A DNA stretch of 64,000 bases from Haloarcula marismortui ATCC 43049 (GTDB lineage Archaea; Halobacteriota; Halobacteria; Halobacteriales; Haloarculaceae). Below the pieces are notes generated by a model. That model did no database searches and was not told where the DNA came from. It was given only the letters and a program-made list of their open reading frames with translations. The stretch lies in assembly GCF_000011085.1 (NCBI RefSeq), contig NC_006396.1, positions 868,001 to 932,000 of the forward strand. Direction: 5' to 3'. Shown piece after piece: positions 54,213-63,688 of this stretch (position 1 is its first letter; each line of letters starts with the position of its first letter). The translations under genes were made by a program, and so were the position numbers.

Positions 54213-55001
54213 ATGCGAATCGAGCAACTGGGAGACGGGGTTCCGGAAGTGGCCGTCGTGGGGAGCATCCACGGCGACGAACCGTGCGGCCGGGACGGCA
54301 TCGAAGCCGTCCTTGCCGACCCGCCCGCGGTTGAACGCCCCGTCAAATTTATTATCGCGAACGAAGCTGCCCTCGAGGCAAACCAGCGGTATCTCGATAC
54401 AGACCTCAACCGCTCGTTCCCCGGCGACGCCGACAGTGAGTCCCGCGAGACACGGTTAGCCGCCGCCATCGCGTCTGAACTCCGTGACTGCACCGTGCTT
54501 TCGTTACACTCCACGCAGTCCTACGACGGGATGTTCGCCCTCGTCGACGAACTCACACCGGAGATGGAGGACCTCTGTAGCGTCCTTTCCGTAGACGCTG
54601 TCGTACAGACGAAAGGCGCAAACGAGGGGCGAATGATCGCGACAGTGGACTCCGTGCTTGAAGTCGAGTGCGGGTATCAGGGCTCCGCGGACGCCGCTGA
54701 GAACGCAGCACAGGTCATCCGAGAGTTCCTCGCCGCCACCGGCGTCACCGCTGCGTCGCCACCACAGCGAGAGACGTCACTGCCAGTGTTCCAGCTCGGC
54801 GAGCCGATTCCGAAGGCAGCGGCCGACCAGTACGAGGTGTTCGTCAGGAACTTCGAGCCGGTCCCCGAAGGCGACCCGGTAGCAGCGGCCGACGACGAAA
54901 CTGTCGTCGCAGAGGAACCCTTCCACCCAGTCTTACTCTCAGCCTACGGCTACGAGGACGTGTTCGGCTTTACTGCAGATCGGATCGGGATGCTTGACTG
55001 A
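54213..55001 (+). CDS. Succinylglutamate desuccinylase/aspartoacylase family
   Basis: A 262-residue M14-like zinc hydrolase. Zinc ligands are in VGSIHGDEPCGRDGIE (His and Glu of HGDE) and VLSLHSTQSYDG (second His). LDTDLNRSFPGD supplies the conserved Asn-Arg, and VECGYQG the likely catalytic-site Glu. Such enzymes remove acyl groups from amino acids (aspartoacylase, succinylglutamate desuccinylase) or modify peptides; the substrate is undefined. The C-terminal part (PVFQLGEPIPKAAADQYEVF) is a separate beta domain. Confidence 0.87.
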   Translation: MRIEQLGDGVPEVAVVGSIHGDEPCGRDGIEAVLADPPAVERPVKFIIANEAALEANQRYLDTDLNRSFPGDADSESRETRLAAAIASELRDCTVLSLHSTQSYDGMFALVDELTPEMEDLCSVLSVDAVVQTKGANEGRMIATVDSVLEVECGYQGSADAAENAAQVIREFLAATGVTAASPPQRETSLPVFQLGEPIPKAAADQYEVFVRNFEPVPEGDPVAAADDETVVAEEPFHPVLLSAYGYEDVFGFTADRIGMLD

Positions 55002-55142
55002 GACAGATTGCTGACCCGCTGATTTAGACGGCAAACGCCTTTCGGAAGACCGAACAGAACCCGTATTGACTGCCGGGTGTCAGTTGTCAAACGCGTTTAC
55101 CTCTCAGTTGCCGAGAGTCCATTCAATCACCTGGAAAGGAGC

Positions 55143-56051
55143 TCAGGCAATCCGATTGTAGAGACTGTCCGGAACAAAATTTCCCAGAACACTGCGAGCC
55201 TCATATATCGACCCGCCTTCGCGGTTTTCTCTGTACCAGAACGGAGGCTTGAGTTTCCTGATCCGCCGCATGTCGCGGTCAGTGAGTTCGAAGTCAAAAA
55301 CGTCGATGTTCGCTTCTATGTGTTTCGGCGTCGCCGCTTTCGGAATCGTGACAACATTCTCCTGTTGTATCAGCCACCGGATAGATACCTGCGCTGCCGA
55401 TTTGCCGTACCGATCTCCAATGGAACGCAAGACATCGTCTTCAACAGCTCGCCCCTCCGCAAGCGGACTGTATGCGGTGACTGTGACATCGTTGTCCTGG
55501 CAAAATCTGACGAGTTCCTCGTCACCCCAGTAAGGATGGTATTCAATCTGATTCGTCGCAATAGGAGCGTCCGAAAGTCGCATCGCCTGCTTGAGCTCCT
55601 TGATAGAAAAGTTACTCACTCCGATCTGACCGACCAGCCCGTCATCGACGAGTGTGTTGAGCGCGTTGAATGTTTCTTCCATATCGGCCAGTGGGTTCCA
55701 CCAATGGACCAATAACAGATCTAAATACTCCGTTCCCAGCCGTTCAAGACATCCCTTCGCGGCCTCTATCAAGCGTTCATACTCGACCATTTCGGGATAT
55801 CCCTTGATTTTCGTCGTCAAGAAGATGTCTTCGCGGTCAACGCTGGATTGTTCGATTGCGCGACCGACGGCCGCTTCGTTTTCGTATGCCATCGCAGTGT
55901 CGATATGCGTGTAGCCACAATCAAGCGCATTCTTAACCGCGTTGTAGCATTTGTACCCTCCGGTTCGGTAGGTACCGAACCCGAGAGTAGGGACCGTGGT
56001 CGTACCATTCTGCTCGGGAGCCATGTCGGCTGACTGCTGTGGTCGCTTCAT
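55143..56051 (-). CDS. Aldo/keto reductase
   Basis: A 302-residue NADPH-dependent oxidoreductase of the AKR fold. The catalytic tetrad is complete: Asp51 and Tyr56 (IDTAMAYENE), Lys81 (TTKI) and His116 (LLVHWW). GQIGVSNFSIKELKQA and the C-terminal IPKAATPKHIEANIDVFDFE are family hallmarks. The start is ATG 56051; ATG 56024, nearer the first strand, is possible. Physiological substrate unknown. It stands alone on the minus strand beyond the plus-strand hydrolase gene. Confidence 0.92.
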   Translation of the reverse strand: MKRPQQSADMAPEQNGTTTVPTLGFGTYRTGGYKCYNAVKNALDCGYTHIDTAMAYENEAAVGRAIEQSSVDREDIFLTTKIKGYPEMVEYERLIEAAKGCLERLGTEYLDLLLVHWWNPLADMEETFNALNTLVDDGLVGQIGVSNFSIKELKQAMRLSDAPIATNQIEYHPYWGDEELVRFCQDNDVTVTAYSPLAEGRAVEDDVLRSIGDRYGKSAAQVSIRWLIQQENVVTIPKAATPKHIEANIDVFDFELTDRDMRRIRKLKPPFWYRENREGGSIYEARSVLGNFVPDSLYNRIA

Positions 56052-56388
56052 TTTCCTCAGTTTTATCCGCTACAATCATGCTGGTAGAACGGGGGCTGTA
56101 TTGGTATGAGCTTTATAATTCAACTGATTCAGATATGGACTGAGGAAGTGAAATATTAGTGATGTGATGATGGAGATATAATTTACAGCTCTGTGCTACG
56201 ATTTCATCGGAACCATGCTGAAACGGAGTCCCCGCGATTCGATTGGCTCTACAGAGGAGTTTACTTCGTTTCTGTAGCGTGTGTAGCTGGGAAGAGAGGA
56301 TAATCTGGGTGGCATAGCAGCCAGACGACTCGTTACACTTGGTACCGAAAAGAGAGCCACGCAACATCAGGCTGAGACCATCGCAAGA
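56052..56388. other. Intergenic, no gene seen
   Basis: Mixed composition with an AT-rich centre. Short frames lack support. It may hold the aldo/keto reductase promoter at its left end. Confidence 0.4.
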
Positions 56389-57372
56389 CTACGAATGATA
56401 TCCGAGGTCAGACAACCGGTCGCGAATCTCGGTAGAGCCGCGTTCGACGCCGGACTCAAGTGGACGGTCCGATTGAATTGGTATCCGCTCATCGGTATCG
56501 AAAACCAGCCACGGTACTTCAATGAGTTCTGGGACACGAAGTTCTCCGGGATGCCCATATTCTCGTACGGGGAACGGCCACAGCCAGTCTGCAACTAGGT
56601 TCCCATGATCTGACGTGACCACTGTTTTGCCATCAACAGTGTCAAGCAGTTCTCGAAGATGTGGGAACAGCAGTTTGAGGTTTTCCCGATACGCTTCCCA
56701 GACACGTTGTTCTGAGACATCTCCCTGTCTCAGCCGTGCCCAGATTTTCTGTTCATCATTCGCTGAGGTACTAACGTCCGCACCCTTCGCTTTCTCCCGA
56801 CCTTGCATTCCGGAATCAACCATTTCTCTGCCTGTTGGACCGAGAAATGGATGATGAGGCTGAATAAAATGTGCGAGTATCCGCTTGTTCGGATACGTTT
56901 TTCTGGCCGCTTTAACAGCAGCTACCATGTCTTCTGGGGGCACTGTTCCGATGTCCTCATCCCACTCTGTCTCCCACACGTTGATGACAGAATGAAAAAC
57001 AGTGTCGAGTTCGACGGTACACCACTCGTCAACTGAGTGCATCGGATTGGCGGTTACGTACACTGTGTCGTAATATCTTCCCGCAGAGAAGTGCGCCTCT
57101 AGGAAACCGGGTGTACTAGACGCCTGGGATAGCCGCCGTTTCAGCCGCCCTTCAAAAGGATGCAGATCCGCAAACATATCGTATCGGCAGGCATCAAGAA
57201 GATAGCAATTATCCCAGTCCTCGGCCATCAAATCAAAGCCACTCGGTGAAACCGTATCGAAATACTTGTTCACGATACCGTCAAAAATCCCATCATTTGT
57301 ATATTGATATCGTGAGGCCATCAATTGGTTTGACCTCCAGATGTCCGGTATGTACCTCTGCAGTTTGGTCAT
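56389..57372 (-). CDS. Alkaline-phosphatase-superfamily (sulfatase-like) paralog
   Basis: A 327-residue protein from ATG 57372 (MTKLQRYIPDIW); a GTG four codons up is possible. It shares the motif order of 21744-22631: DWDNCYLLDACRYDMFADL, ILAHFIQPHHPFLGPTGREM, VVTSDHGNLVADWLWP, EYGHPGELRVPELIEVPWLV. LDACRYD again offers a Cys after the metal-site Asp, without the sulfatase CxPxR motif. There is no signal or membrane helix. Composition is normal GC-rich, so the paralogs have different histories. It lies beside an ABC exporter and a GT2, suggesting a glycan-modifying step. Confidence 0.78.
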   Translation of the reverse strand: MTKLQRYIPDIWRSNQLMASRYQYTNDGIFDGIVNKYFDTVSPSGFDLMAEDWDNCYLLDACRYDMFADLHPFEGRLKRRLSQASSTPGFLEAHFSAGRYYDTVYVTANPMHSVDEWCTVELDTVFHSVINVWETEWDEDIGTVPPEDMVAAVKAARKTYPNKRILAHFIQPHHPFLGPTGREMVDSGMQGREKAKGADVSTSANDEQKIWARLRQGDVSEQRVWEAYRENLKLLFPHLRELLDTVDGKTVVTSDHGNLVADWLWPFPVREYGHPGELRVPELIEVPWLVFDTDERIPIQSDRPLESGVERGSTEIRDRLSDLGYHS

Positions 57373-57384
57373 GGTAGTATACAC

Positions 57385-57812
57385 TTCTACGCATCACTTA
57401 GCGATAAGCTGCCTAACTGGTGGTAGAGAGTTTTTACTAGTATTTTGGATAGGTGGTTCGGGTATGCTGCTGCGCTTTTTCAAAGGTCAGAATAAGTGTT
57501 AGTCGTGATGCCTGACCCTGTCTTGCAGCCAAGTAGAGTTCCCATTGTTTATTTTCCGGATTTTACAAGTCAGAGGCAGCAACTTGTGATTGTAGGGTTG
57601 TGTTCGTATTCCGTGAGAGTGGAGTCTGATTGCCCGCCCTTTGAATCGAGATCAAAGGTAGAATCTGTTCTGCGTATCATCGCACGTGATACTTAGTCCT
57701 CTACGAAGCGATGCCAGTGAGTAGTTTCAGCATCCAATTTGACAATAGGATAGAGAAGTACCAGCGATAGCTTTCTTGAGCTGTGTCTGCGGTAACACCG
57801 AGTACAGTACAG
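57385..57812. other. Intergenic, no gene seen
   Basis: Frames at 57496-57696 and 57701-58018 are short, overlap the exporter or lack motifs. Nothing supportable. Confidence 0.4.
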
Positions 57813-59663
57813 TTACCCACCTGACTGTATCGCATACAATTCAGCGTATTTCCCTTCACTTTCAACCAGTTCGTCGTGACCGCCACACTCGGAAATCCAC
57901 CCGTCTTCCATCGTATAGATGCGATCAGCATTCTCGACAGTCGAAAGGCGATGAGCGATAGCGATAATCGCATAATCTCGCTCCATCGCTTCGATTGCCG
58001 CCTGCACTTCCTTCTCAAGGTTCGAATCTAGGTCGCTCGTTGCTTCGTCTAGAATTAACAGGTCCGCGTCTTTCAGAATCGCTCGCGCAAGAGCGACGCG
58101 CTGTTTCTGCCCACCCGACAAGCGGACACCGTCGTCACCGAGTTGAGAATCAAGTCCGTTCGGGAGGTCCGTGATGAACTGGTCCACCTTCGCGATTTCG
58201 CAAGCCCGTTTGATCTCAGCGTCCGTCGCATCCCGATTGCCGACGGTGAGGTTATGTCGAAGCGTGTCGTTGAACATATATGGGTTCTGGCGGACTATTG
58301 AGATTCGGTCACGCCACTCGCTGATATCCATTTGGCCGATTGGGTTCCCATTTGCACGTATCTGACCGCTGTCTGGCTCATAGTAGCGAGCCAACAGGGA
58401 GACTATTGTCGACTTCCCGGCACCGGACTGTCCAACGAAGGCGACGAACTCGCCTTTCTTGAGTTCGAAATCGACCTCCCGAAGAACGACCTCGTCGTCC
58501 GTATATGAGAACGTGACATCGTCGAACTCGACTGTTTCGACCTCTTTCGGGGTCGGTTGCTCTCCGGTGTCCGGTTCTTCCCACTCTTCGAGATCCCGCA
58601 TGAATGACTGTGTCCGAACCAGATGGGGAAGGTTCTCTTCGACTTTGTAGAACCGCTTGTTAATCCCGCTTGCTTTGGGACCGAGCTGAAACATGAGAAA
58701 CAAGAACAGGCCGAGTTCACCGAACGAGAGATTGGTGAATGTCAGGGCCACGTAGATAAGTGCGAAGATGAGTACGGAGACGACGAGATTCTGTGACTTT
58801 TTGATCGCTGCCCGATTCCGGCGGTTCGCGACTTTCGAACGCGTGTACTCTTCTAGGGCTTCCTCATACTCGTCATAGATTTCTGTTTCGAGATTGAAAA
58901 CTCGAATGTCTCGAATGCCAATCATGCCGGCCTGAACCACTTGTTGCATCCGTTCGTTTGCCGCTGCAACGCGATCACCCAGATCGTATCCTGAGCCGAT
59001 GAGATGCCGCAGACCGAGTCCCACACCACCGATGATAAAAATAGCAAATGCTGTGAGTTGTGGTGAGATCCACGTTGCAAGAGCGAGATAGGCAACAGTG
59101 AGTAGTAGCAGATCGAATAGTTTCACGAACCGCTTGATGACTTTCGAGGCTGCTTTCGACTCGGTGACGATCGCGTTCAAGATGTTGTCTGACCCCTTTC
59201 GGTCGAGAAATTCCATCTCTGTCTCCAGAGCGCTGTCAAAGAGGTTCTCGCGGATGTGTCGCTCGTAGGAAAGCTGGAGTACATCGCGTAGCCACGTGAG
59301 GAGAAACGACGACGTATAGCGCAGACAGGTCGCTAACGCCACTCCGCCAATGACGTACTCGATCGTGAACGGAATCCCGAGTGTCTGATAAACGGTAAAG
59401 AAAATACCCGCTATGCCATCAGCCTGTGTCACCGGTTCTGATGACTGCATGAGTTCAATGATTGGAATGATAAACGTCAGTCCAACGCCTTCTAATACGG
59501 CCGTTACCAGACCGAGCCCGACGATCATCACCGTGAATTTTGGGGCATATCGGGCCGCATAGAGAAGCGCATCAAGTTTCTCCTGCCGTGAAATGGTGTC
59601 TGAGTTTCTGCCGGTCATCTGTTCAGTTGTCATCCACGGGACCGTTGGAACAGACTGTGGCAT
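57813..59663 (-). CDS. ABC exporter (MsbA/PglK-like), fused permease-ATPase
   Basis: A 616-residue half-transporter: six membrane segments in residues 40-340, then the ATPase with Walker A QSGAGKST, Q-loop SIVRQNPYM, signature LSGGQKQRVALARAIL, Walker B LLILDEATSDLDSN and H-loop IAHRLSTV. Such homodimers flip lipids or lipid-linked oligosaccharides. Between a GT2 gene (60106) and a phosphatase-superfamily gene, a PglK-like flippase role is likely. The N-terminal 20 residues are polar; ATG 59633 is an alternative start. Confidence 0.93.
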   Translation of the reverse strand: MPQSVPTVPWMTTEQMTGRNSDTISRQEKLDALLYAARYAPKFTVMIVGLGLVTAVLEGVGLTFIIPIIELMQSSEPVTQADGIAGIFFTVYQTLGIPFTIEYVIGGVALATCLRYTSSFLLTWLRDVLQLSYERHIRENLFDSALETEMEFLDRKGSDNILNAIVTESKAASKVIKRFVKLFDLLLLTVAYLALATWISPQLTAFAIFIIGGVGLGLRHLIGSGYDLGDRVAAANERMQQVVQAGMIGIRDIRVFNLETEIYDEYEEALEEYTRSKVANRRNRAAIKKSQNLVVSVLIFALIYVALTFTNLSFGELGLFLFLMFQLGPKASGINKRFYKVEENLPHLVRTQSFMRDLEEWEEPDTGEQPTPKEVETVEFDDVTFSYTDDEVVLREVDFELKKGEFVAFVGQSGAGKSTIVSLLARYYEPDSGQIRANGNPIGQMDISEWRDRISIVRQNPYMFNDTLRHNLTVGNRDATDAEIKRACEIAKVDQFITDLPNGLDSQLGDDGVRLSGGQKQRVALARAILKDADLLILDEATSDLDSNLEKEVQAAIEAMERDYAIIAIAHRLSTVENADRIYTMEDGWISECGGHDELVESEGKYAELYAIQSGG

Positions 59664-60105
59664 CTTCGTTTACAGCGGTTCGGCCAGTACACGCCAACGG
59701 TTGCCATCTGCACATTGATATAGTGGAAAAAGTCGACCTGCTTTCCTTGTTATAAGCTTACTACTGTATTTTCGGCTGTGAGGCAGGACAATTCCACCAG
59801 CAGAGGTTCTACGTACGGGTTTGTATGATTTGACTGACTGTAATGGAGAGTACCCATTCTTAAGCGGATATTCCGAGAGGGGACTCGCAAAATGAATTTG
59901 CGCGCCGTGGTGACGGCGCTTCCTGAGTATCTCTGCGTTTGTACCAAGTGATCGTAGCGGAGAGGTGAGACTCAGCGGCAAAGGGATGACCAGACTTTCA
60001 GGATGAGCCGATCGGGGTCCAGTGTCAAACAGCAGCGCTGTAACGTATCGTCCAACGCCTGTATACACCTCCTAACAAAAAATATTCACTCAGAATACAT
60101 TTCAC
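59664..60105. other. Intergenic, divergent promoters
   Basis: No gene seen. An AT-rich AAAAAATATT at 60077-60086 lies 20-29 bases before the GT2 ATG at 60106, as for a leaderless transcript. Confidence 0.45.
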
Positions 60106-61038
60106 ATGGGCAGAAAAATATCGGTGATTATCCCCACTCACTACCGAAATGACCTCCTCCCCACAGCGATCGAGAGCGTGGCCCGACAGGATTACGAACC
60201 CGTCGAGCTGATCGTAGTTGATGACTCGGGCGAAGGGTACGCCGAACCGGTGCTTTCAGAGTACGACGAGGTGATAGACAGGCCGATAATAAAAGAGGAG
60301 AACGAGGGGTGGCAGGCAGCCTACACGACTGGAATCGAGCAGTCGACCGGCGAGTACATCCAGTTTCTGGACGATGACGACTACCTCTACGAGACGAAAC
60401 TGAAAAAAACGGCGAACGTTCTCGACCAGAACCCGGAGGTCGGTGTTTCGTACTGCGGCGTAGTCCGTGGTGATGAGGGGGATTTTTACCCAAAACAGGA
60501 GGTGTCAGGCCATTTTCTGGAACCAGCGCTCCGGTTCCAGACGTTTCCCATGTGGACAGGCTCGATGTTGATGGAACGAGAAGTACTGTGTGACTGTCTC
60601 CCAATGGCTGGGATGGGTGAGGAAGACGACTTGGACATCGAACTGGGCGACACAGACCTCAAAATAGAACTCGCGAAGCGGACGAAAGCCGACTACGTCG
60701 ACGAGTGTCTGACGTTCTATCGTCAAGAAGGAAATAAGTTATGGACCGGAAAACGGAGATTTAAAAAAATACTACAGAACATTCGTCATCAAAAGGACAT
60801 ATACAATCAGTATCCAGAGATACGTCGAGATCTCCTTGCAGAGTGGTACGAGCGTCAGGGACGGAACTATCTTAACGAACAGATCTGGTCAGCGCAAGCA
60901 ATACAGTGTTTTATTAAATCAGCCTATTACGAGCGGAAACAAAAGTTTCCGAGGATAATCGAGACGCTGGCCGCGATCCTCGGCCGACCTGGTGTGATGT
61001 CAGCGGTGCGCGTGAAGCGAACCTTGCTTGACGGGTAA
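60106..61038 (+). CDS. Glycosyltransferase family 2
   Basis: A 310-residue GT-A enzyme starting MGRKISVIIPTHYRNDLLP. Nucleotide-binding segments are YEPVELIVVDDSGEGYAE and the DxD site FLDDDDYLYE; the catalytic block is SMLMEREVLCDCLPMAGMGE with GDTDLKIELAKRTKADYVDE. The C-terminal 90 residues are helical and basic. It lies beyond the divergent ABC exporter and probably builds the glycan that the exporter flips. Sugar unknown. Confidence 0.92.
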   Translation: MGRKISVIIPTHYRNDLLPTAIESVARQDYEPVELIVVDDSGEGYAEPVLSEYDEVIDRPIIKEENEGWQAAYTTGIEQSTGEYIQFLDDDDYLYETKLKKTANVLDQNPEVGVSYCGVVRGDEGDFYPKQEVSGHFLEPALRFQTFPMWTGSMLMEREVLCDCLPMAGMGEEDDLDIELGDTDLKIELAKRTKADYVDECLTFYRQEGNKLWTGKRRFKKILQNIRHQKDIYNQYPEIRRDLLAEWYERQGRNYLNEQIWSAQAIQCFIKSAYYERKQKFPRIIETLAAILGRPGVMSAVRVKRTLLDG

Positions 61039-61260
61039 TAAACGGACATCCAACGCCCGAGTCTACTCGCCCGCTGGTTCCAGAAGTCTGCAAAGCGGGG
61101 CCATCCAACGCCCAGTTGTGATACAAATGGGTTCGTCGGTGGGACTTGGCGGTGGAACTGAGGTACGCATCGTGGCGGACTTCCACTTGTGCAGGGCGAC
61201 GACTAGAACGGTTCGATCCACGCTATGATTTATTCTCCAATAGCCCGTGCTTGAGAATGT

Positions 61261-62565
61261 ATGTCAGAGCAAATCCAGCAGGAACTCGATGTCGACCGGT
61301 TTACATTGGGACTCGTCGGGCCGGATCAGGAATGGGCCGGTACGGTTGCCGACGGCGGGACCGTTCGCACCCATACGCCTCCCGCGTGCTGGGGGCCGAT
61401 GATCACCCCCGAGTTCCGCGGCGGCCATGAGGTGACGCGACCGATCCGGGTCGAGAACGCCGAACCCGGTGACGCGCTCGTCGTCCACATCAAAGACGTC
61501 GAGGTGACGAGTGTCGCAACAAGCACGGGCAGCATGGCCGAACGGGAGGACGCCTTCGGGAGTGACCCGTTCGTCGACCATCGATGCCCGGAGTGTGGCA
61601 CCGAGTGGCCCGACAGCGTCGTCGAGGGCACCGGCGAAGACGCGATTCACTGTGCGGAGTGTGGGGCCAACGCCTCGTCCTTTGGCTTCGAATTCGGGTA
61701 CACCGTTGCCTTCGACGAGGACCGCTCGGTGGGCCTCACGGTCGGCCCCGACGGTGCCGCGGACCTCGCGGAGCGCGCTGACGAGGCGACGGCACTGCCC
61801 GACCACTCCCGGCAACACCCGATTTTGCTGTACAAGCCCGATGAAATCCCGGGCACGCTCGGGCACCTCCGGCCGTTCATCGGGAACATCGGGACGACGC
61901 CGTCGGTCGAGTTTCCTGATTCACACAACGCCGGTGACTTCGGCCAGTTCCTCATCGGAGCCGACCACGACTGGGGCCTCGCCGACGAATCGGCGCTTGC
62001 GGCCCGGACGGATGGCCACATGGACTCGAACGATGTCCGCCCCGGCGCGACGCTCATCTGCCCCGTCGAGATAGACGGCGCGGGCCTCTACGTCGGGGAC
62101 CTGCACGCCAACCAGGGCGACGGCGAACTCTCGCTTCATACGACCGACGTGAGCGGCCGCACCGAACTCGAAGTCAGCGTCATCAAGGACCTCGACATCG
62201 ACGGTCCGCTTCTGCTTCCAAACGAGTCGGACCTGCCGGATATCGCCAAGCCGTACACGGACGCTGAGCGGGAGACAGGCAAGGCCCTCGCCGCCGAACA
62301 CCACGTCGATAACGTCGTTGATGCAGCGCCGCTCCAGATTATCGGGTCCGGCGCGACTATCAACGACGCCACCGAGAACGCGTTCGCACGGGCTGGAACG
62401 CTCTTCGGTATGTCAGAGGGTGAAGTCCGGGCACGCTGTACGTTCACCGGCGGCGTCGAAATCGCGCGACTGCCCGGCGTTGTCCAGCTCTCGATGCTCG
62501 CGCCGATGGCCCTCCTCGAAGAACAGGGGCTCGCCGGAACCGTCCGCGAACAGTACGACCTGTAG
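61261..62565 (+). CDS. Acetamidase/formamidase family protein, zinc insert
   Basis: A 434-residue amidase of the FmdA/AmdA family, hydrolysing short amides to acid and ammonia. Family segments are TLGLVGPDQEWAGTVADGG, RPIRVENAEPGDALVVHIKD, GRPFIG-like RPFIGNIGTTPSVEFPDSH, ATLICPVEIDGAGLYVGDLH and a C-terminal RCTFTGGVEIARLPGVVQL. At about 106-138 a zinc-ribbon-like insert (CPECGTEWP...HCAECGANA) is not part of the usual amidase core as I know it. It converges with the SAMP gene. Confidence 0.88.
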   Translation: MSEQIQQELDVDRFTLGLVGPDQEWAGTVADGGTVRTHTPPACWGPMITPEFRGGHEVTRPIRVENAEPGDALVVHIKDVEVTSVATSTGSMAEREDAFGSDPFVDHRCPECGTEWPDSVVEGTGEDAIHCAECGANASSFGFEFGYTVAFDEDRSVGLTVGPDGAADLAERADEATALPDHSRQHPILLYKPDEIPGTLGHLRPFIGNIGTTPSVEFPDSHNAGDFGQFLIGADHDWGLADESALAARTDGHMDSNDVRPGATLICPVEIDGAGLYVGDLHANQGDGELSLHTTDVSGRTELEVSVIKDLDIDGPLLLPNESDLPDIAKPYTDAERETGKALAAEHHVDNVVDAAPLQIIGSGATINDATENAFARAGTLFGMSEGEVRARCTFTGGVEIARLPGVVQLSMLAPMALLEEQGLAGTVREQYDL

Positions 62566-62586
62566 TTGGACGGCGGCTGTTGGCGT

Positions 62587-62847
62587 TCACCCACCTCGCA
62601 TCGCCGGAAAGAGTTCGACCGCCGCGCCGGACGGGACCCGCTGGTCATGGGTCGCGTTGTCCCCGTCGACCATCACCCGCACACTCGGTCGGAGTTCGCC
62701 GTCCGCATCGACTAACTGTGACTCCGCACGCGGATACGCGTCGACGAAGGCCGTAATCACGGCTCCGACGGTGTCGCCATCGACGGTAATCTCGACTGTT
62801 TTCGCTCCTGTCGCCGCCCGGAGCGGCCCGTATACGGTCACGTCCAC
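62587..62847 (-). CDS. SAMP/MoaD-like ubiquitin-like small modifier
   Basis: An 86-residue beta-grasp protein ending FPAMRGG, with the C-terminal di-glycine needed for E1 (UbaA)-type activation. The layout (VTVYGPLRAATGAKTVEITV, DTVGAVITAFVDAYPRAES, RPSVRVMVDGDNATH, AAVELFPAMRGG) matches SAMP1/SAMP3 and MoaD. It could serve as a protein conjugate, as a sulfur carrier for molybdopterin, or both. It is convergent with the amidase gene and has no partner genes nearby. Confidence 0.88.
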   Translation of the reverse strand: MDVTVYGPLRAATGAKTVEITVDGDTVGAVITAFVDAYPRAESQLVDADGELRPSVRVMVDGDNATHDQRVPSGAAVELFPAMRGG

Positions 62848-63047
62848 ACTGCACAGTCAGGTCCCAGACCGCAAAAAGATACGTCTCCCGCTTGATGTCG
62901 CTGCTGAATGTGAACGGATTCGCCGCCAACACAGTCCGACCAGATCGGATACTCCGTGCCGGTTTGTGCGAATGCTATCGCGATTCGAACTGGAACGGAA
63001 CGTAGAGTCACCGGCTGCGATGACAGATGGCAAACAGACAAAAGAGG

Positions 63048-63054
63048 TTTATAA
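63048..63054 (+). promoter_or_regulatory. TATA box of 63083 gene
   Basis: TTTATAA lies 29-35 bases before the ATG, the expected haloarchaeal spacing for a short leader. Confidence 0.5.
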
Positions 63055-63082
63055 GCACAGTTGAAACCGAACAACTGCTACG

Positions 63083-63649
63083 ATGCCCTCCAAGCAAGCC
63101 GTCAGTAGCCTCGGGAGTCTGCTCGCCGTACTCGGACTCGCCGGGGTCGCAACAGCACAGCCTACAGCCCCGGGTGGGAGTGCGGGCCCGGCCCTCAACG
63201 TTGTCCTCCGTTTCGGTGTCGGGTTTGTTATTCTCGCAGTTCTGGGTGCCGCAGCCGCCGCTATCGGCCCGACGTATACGACAAACGCCGTGCGGGAGAT
63301 TCAGGACGACCCCGGCGGTGCAATCGGATGGGGCGTCCTCGTCGGCATTCTGGTCCCTATCGGACTGGTGCTACTCGCACTGACAATTATCGGGGCTCTG
63401 GTCTCGATCCCCGGACTACTTCTCATCGGCATCCTCAGTCTCGTCGGTACCGGCATTACCGCCGTCTGGGTCGGGAACTCGGTTATTGGCGATGACGGAA
63501 CCGTCAGCGCAACAGATGGCGTCGCCGGCGGGCTGTTACTGGCCGTCCCCTTCGCAATTCCAGTCGTCGGCAGCCTCCTCCTCAACCTCATAACGCTCGT
63601 CGGCCTCGGTGTCGTCGGACGCGGGCTGTACGAGAACTGGACGGACTAA
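63083..63649 (+). CDS. Small polytopic membrane protein (188 aa)
   Basis: Four to five hydrophobic segments (LNVVLRFGVGFVILAVLGAA, WGVLVGILVPIGLVLLAL, IPGLLLIGILSLVGTG, LLLAVPFAIPVVGSLLLNL) and an N-terminal signal-like helix ending VATAQP. It ends GRGLYENWTD. It resembles the predicted membrane proteins that accompany bactofilin/polymer-forming proteins, but I cannot assign it firmly. It is alone on the plus strand and converges with the gene at the window edge. Confidence 0.7.
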   Translation: MPSKQAVSSLGSLLAVLGLAGVATAQPTAPGGSAGPALNVVLRFGVGFVILAVLGAAAAAIGPTYTTNAVREIQDDPGGAIGWGVLVGILVPIGLVLLALTIIGALVSIPGLLLIGILSLVGTGITAVWVGNSVIGDDGTVSATDGVAGGLLLAVPFAIPVVGSLLLNLITLVGLGVVGRGLYENWTD

Positions 63650-63688
63650 GCGAGTGTTCGCCGACGGTTGAAGCGGTTTCTCTCGGGT

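Noticed and set aside
57496..57696. 66-codon plus-strand frame
   Set aside because: No motif, non-acidic, inside a spacer between two clear genes.
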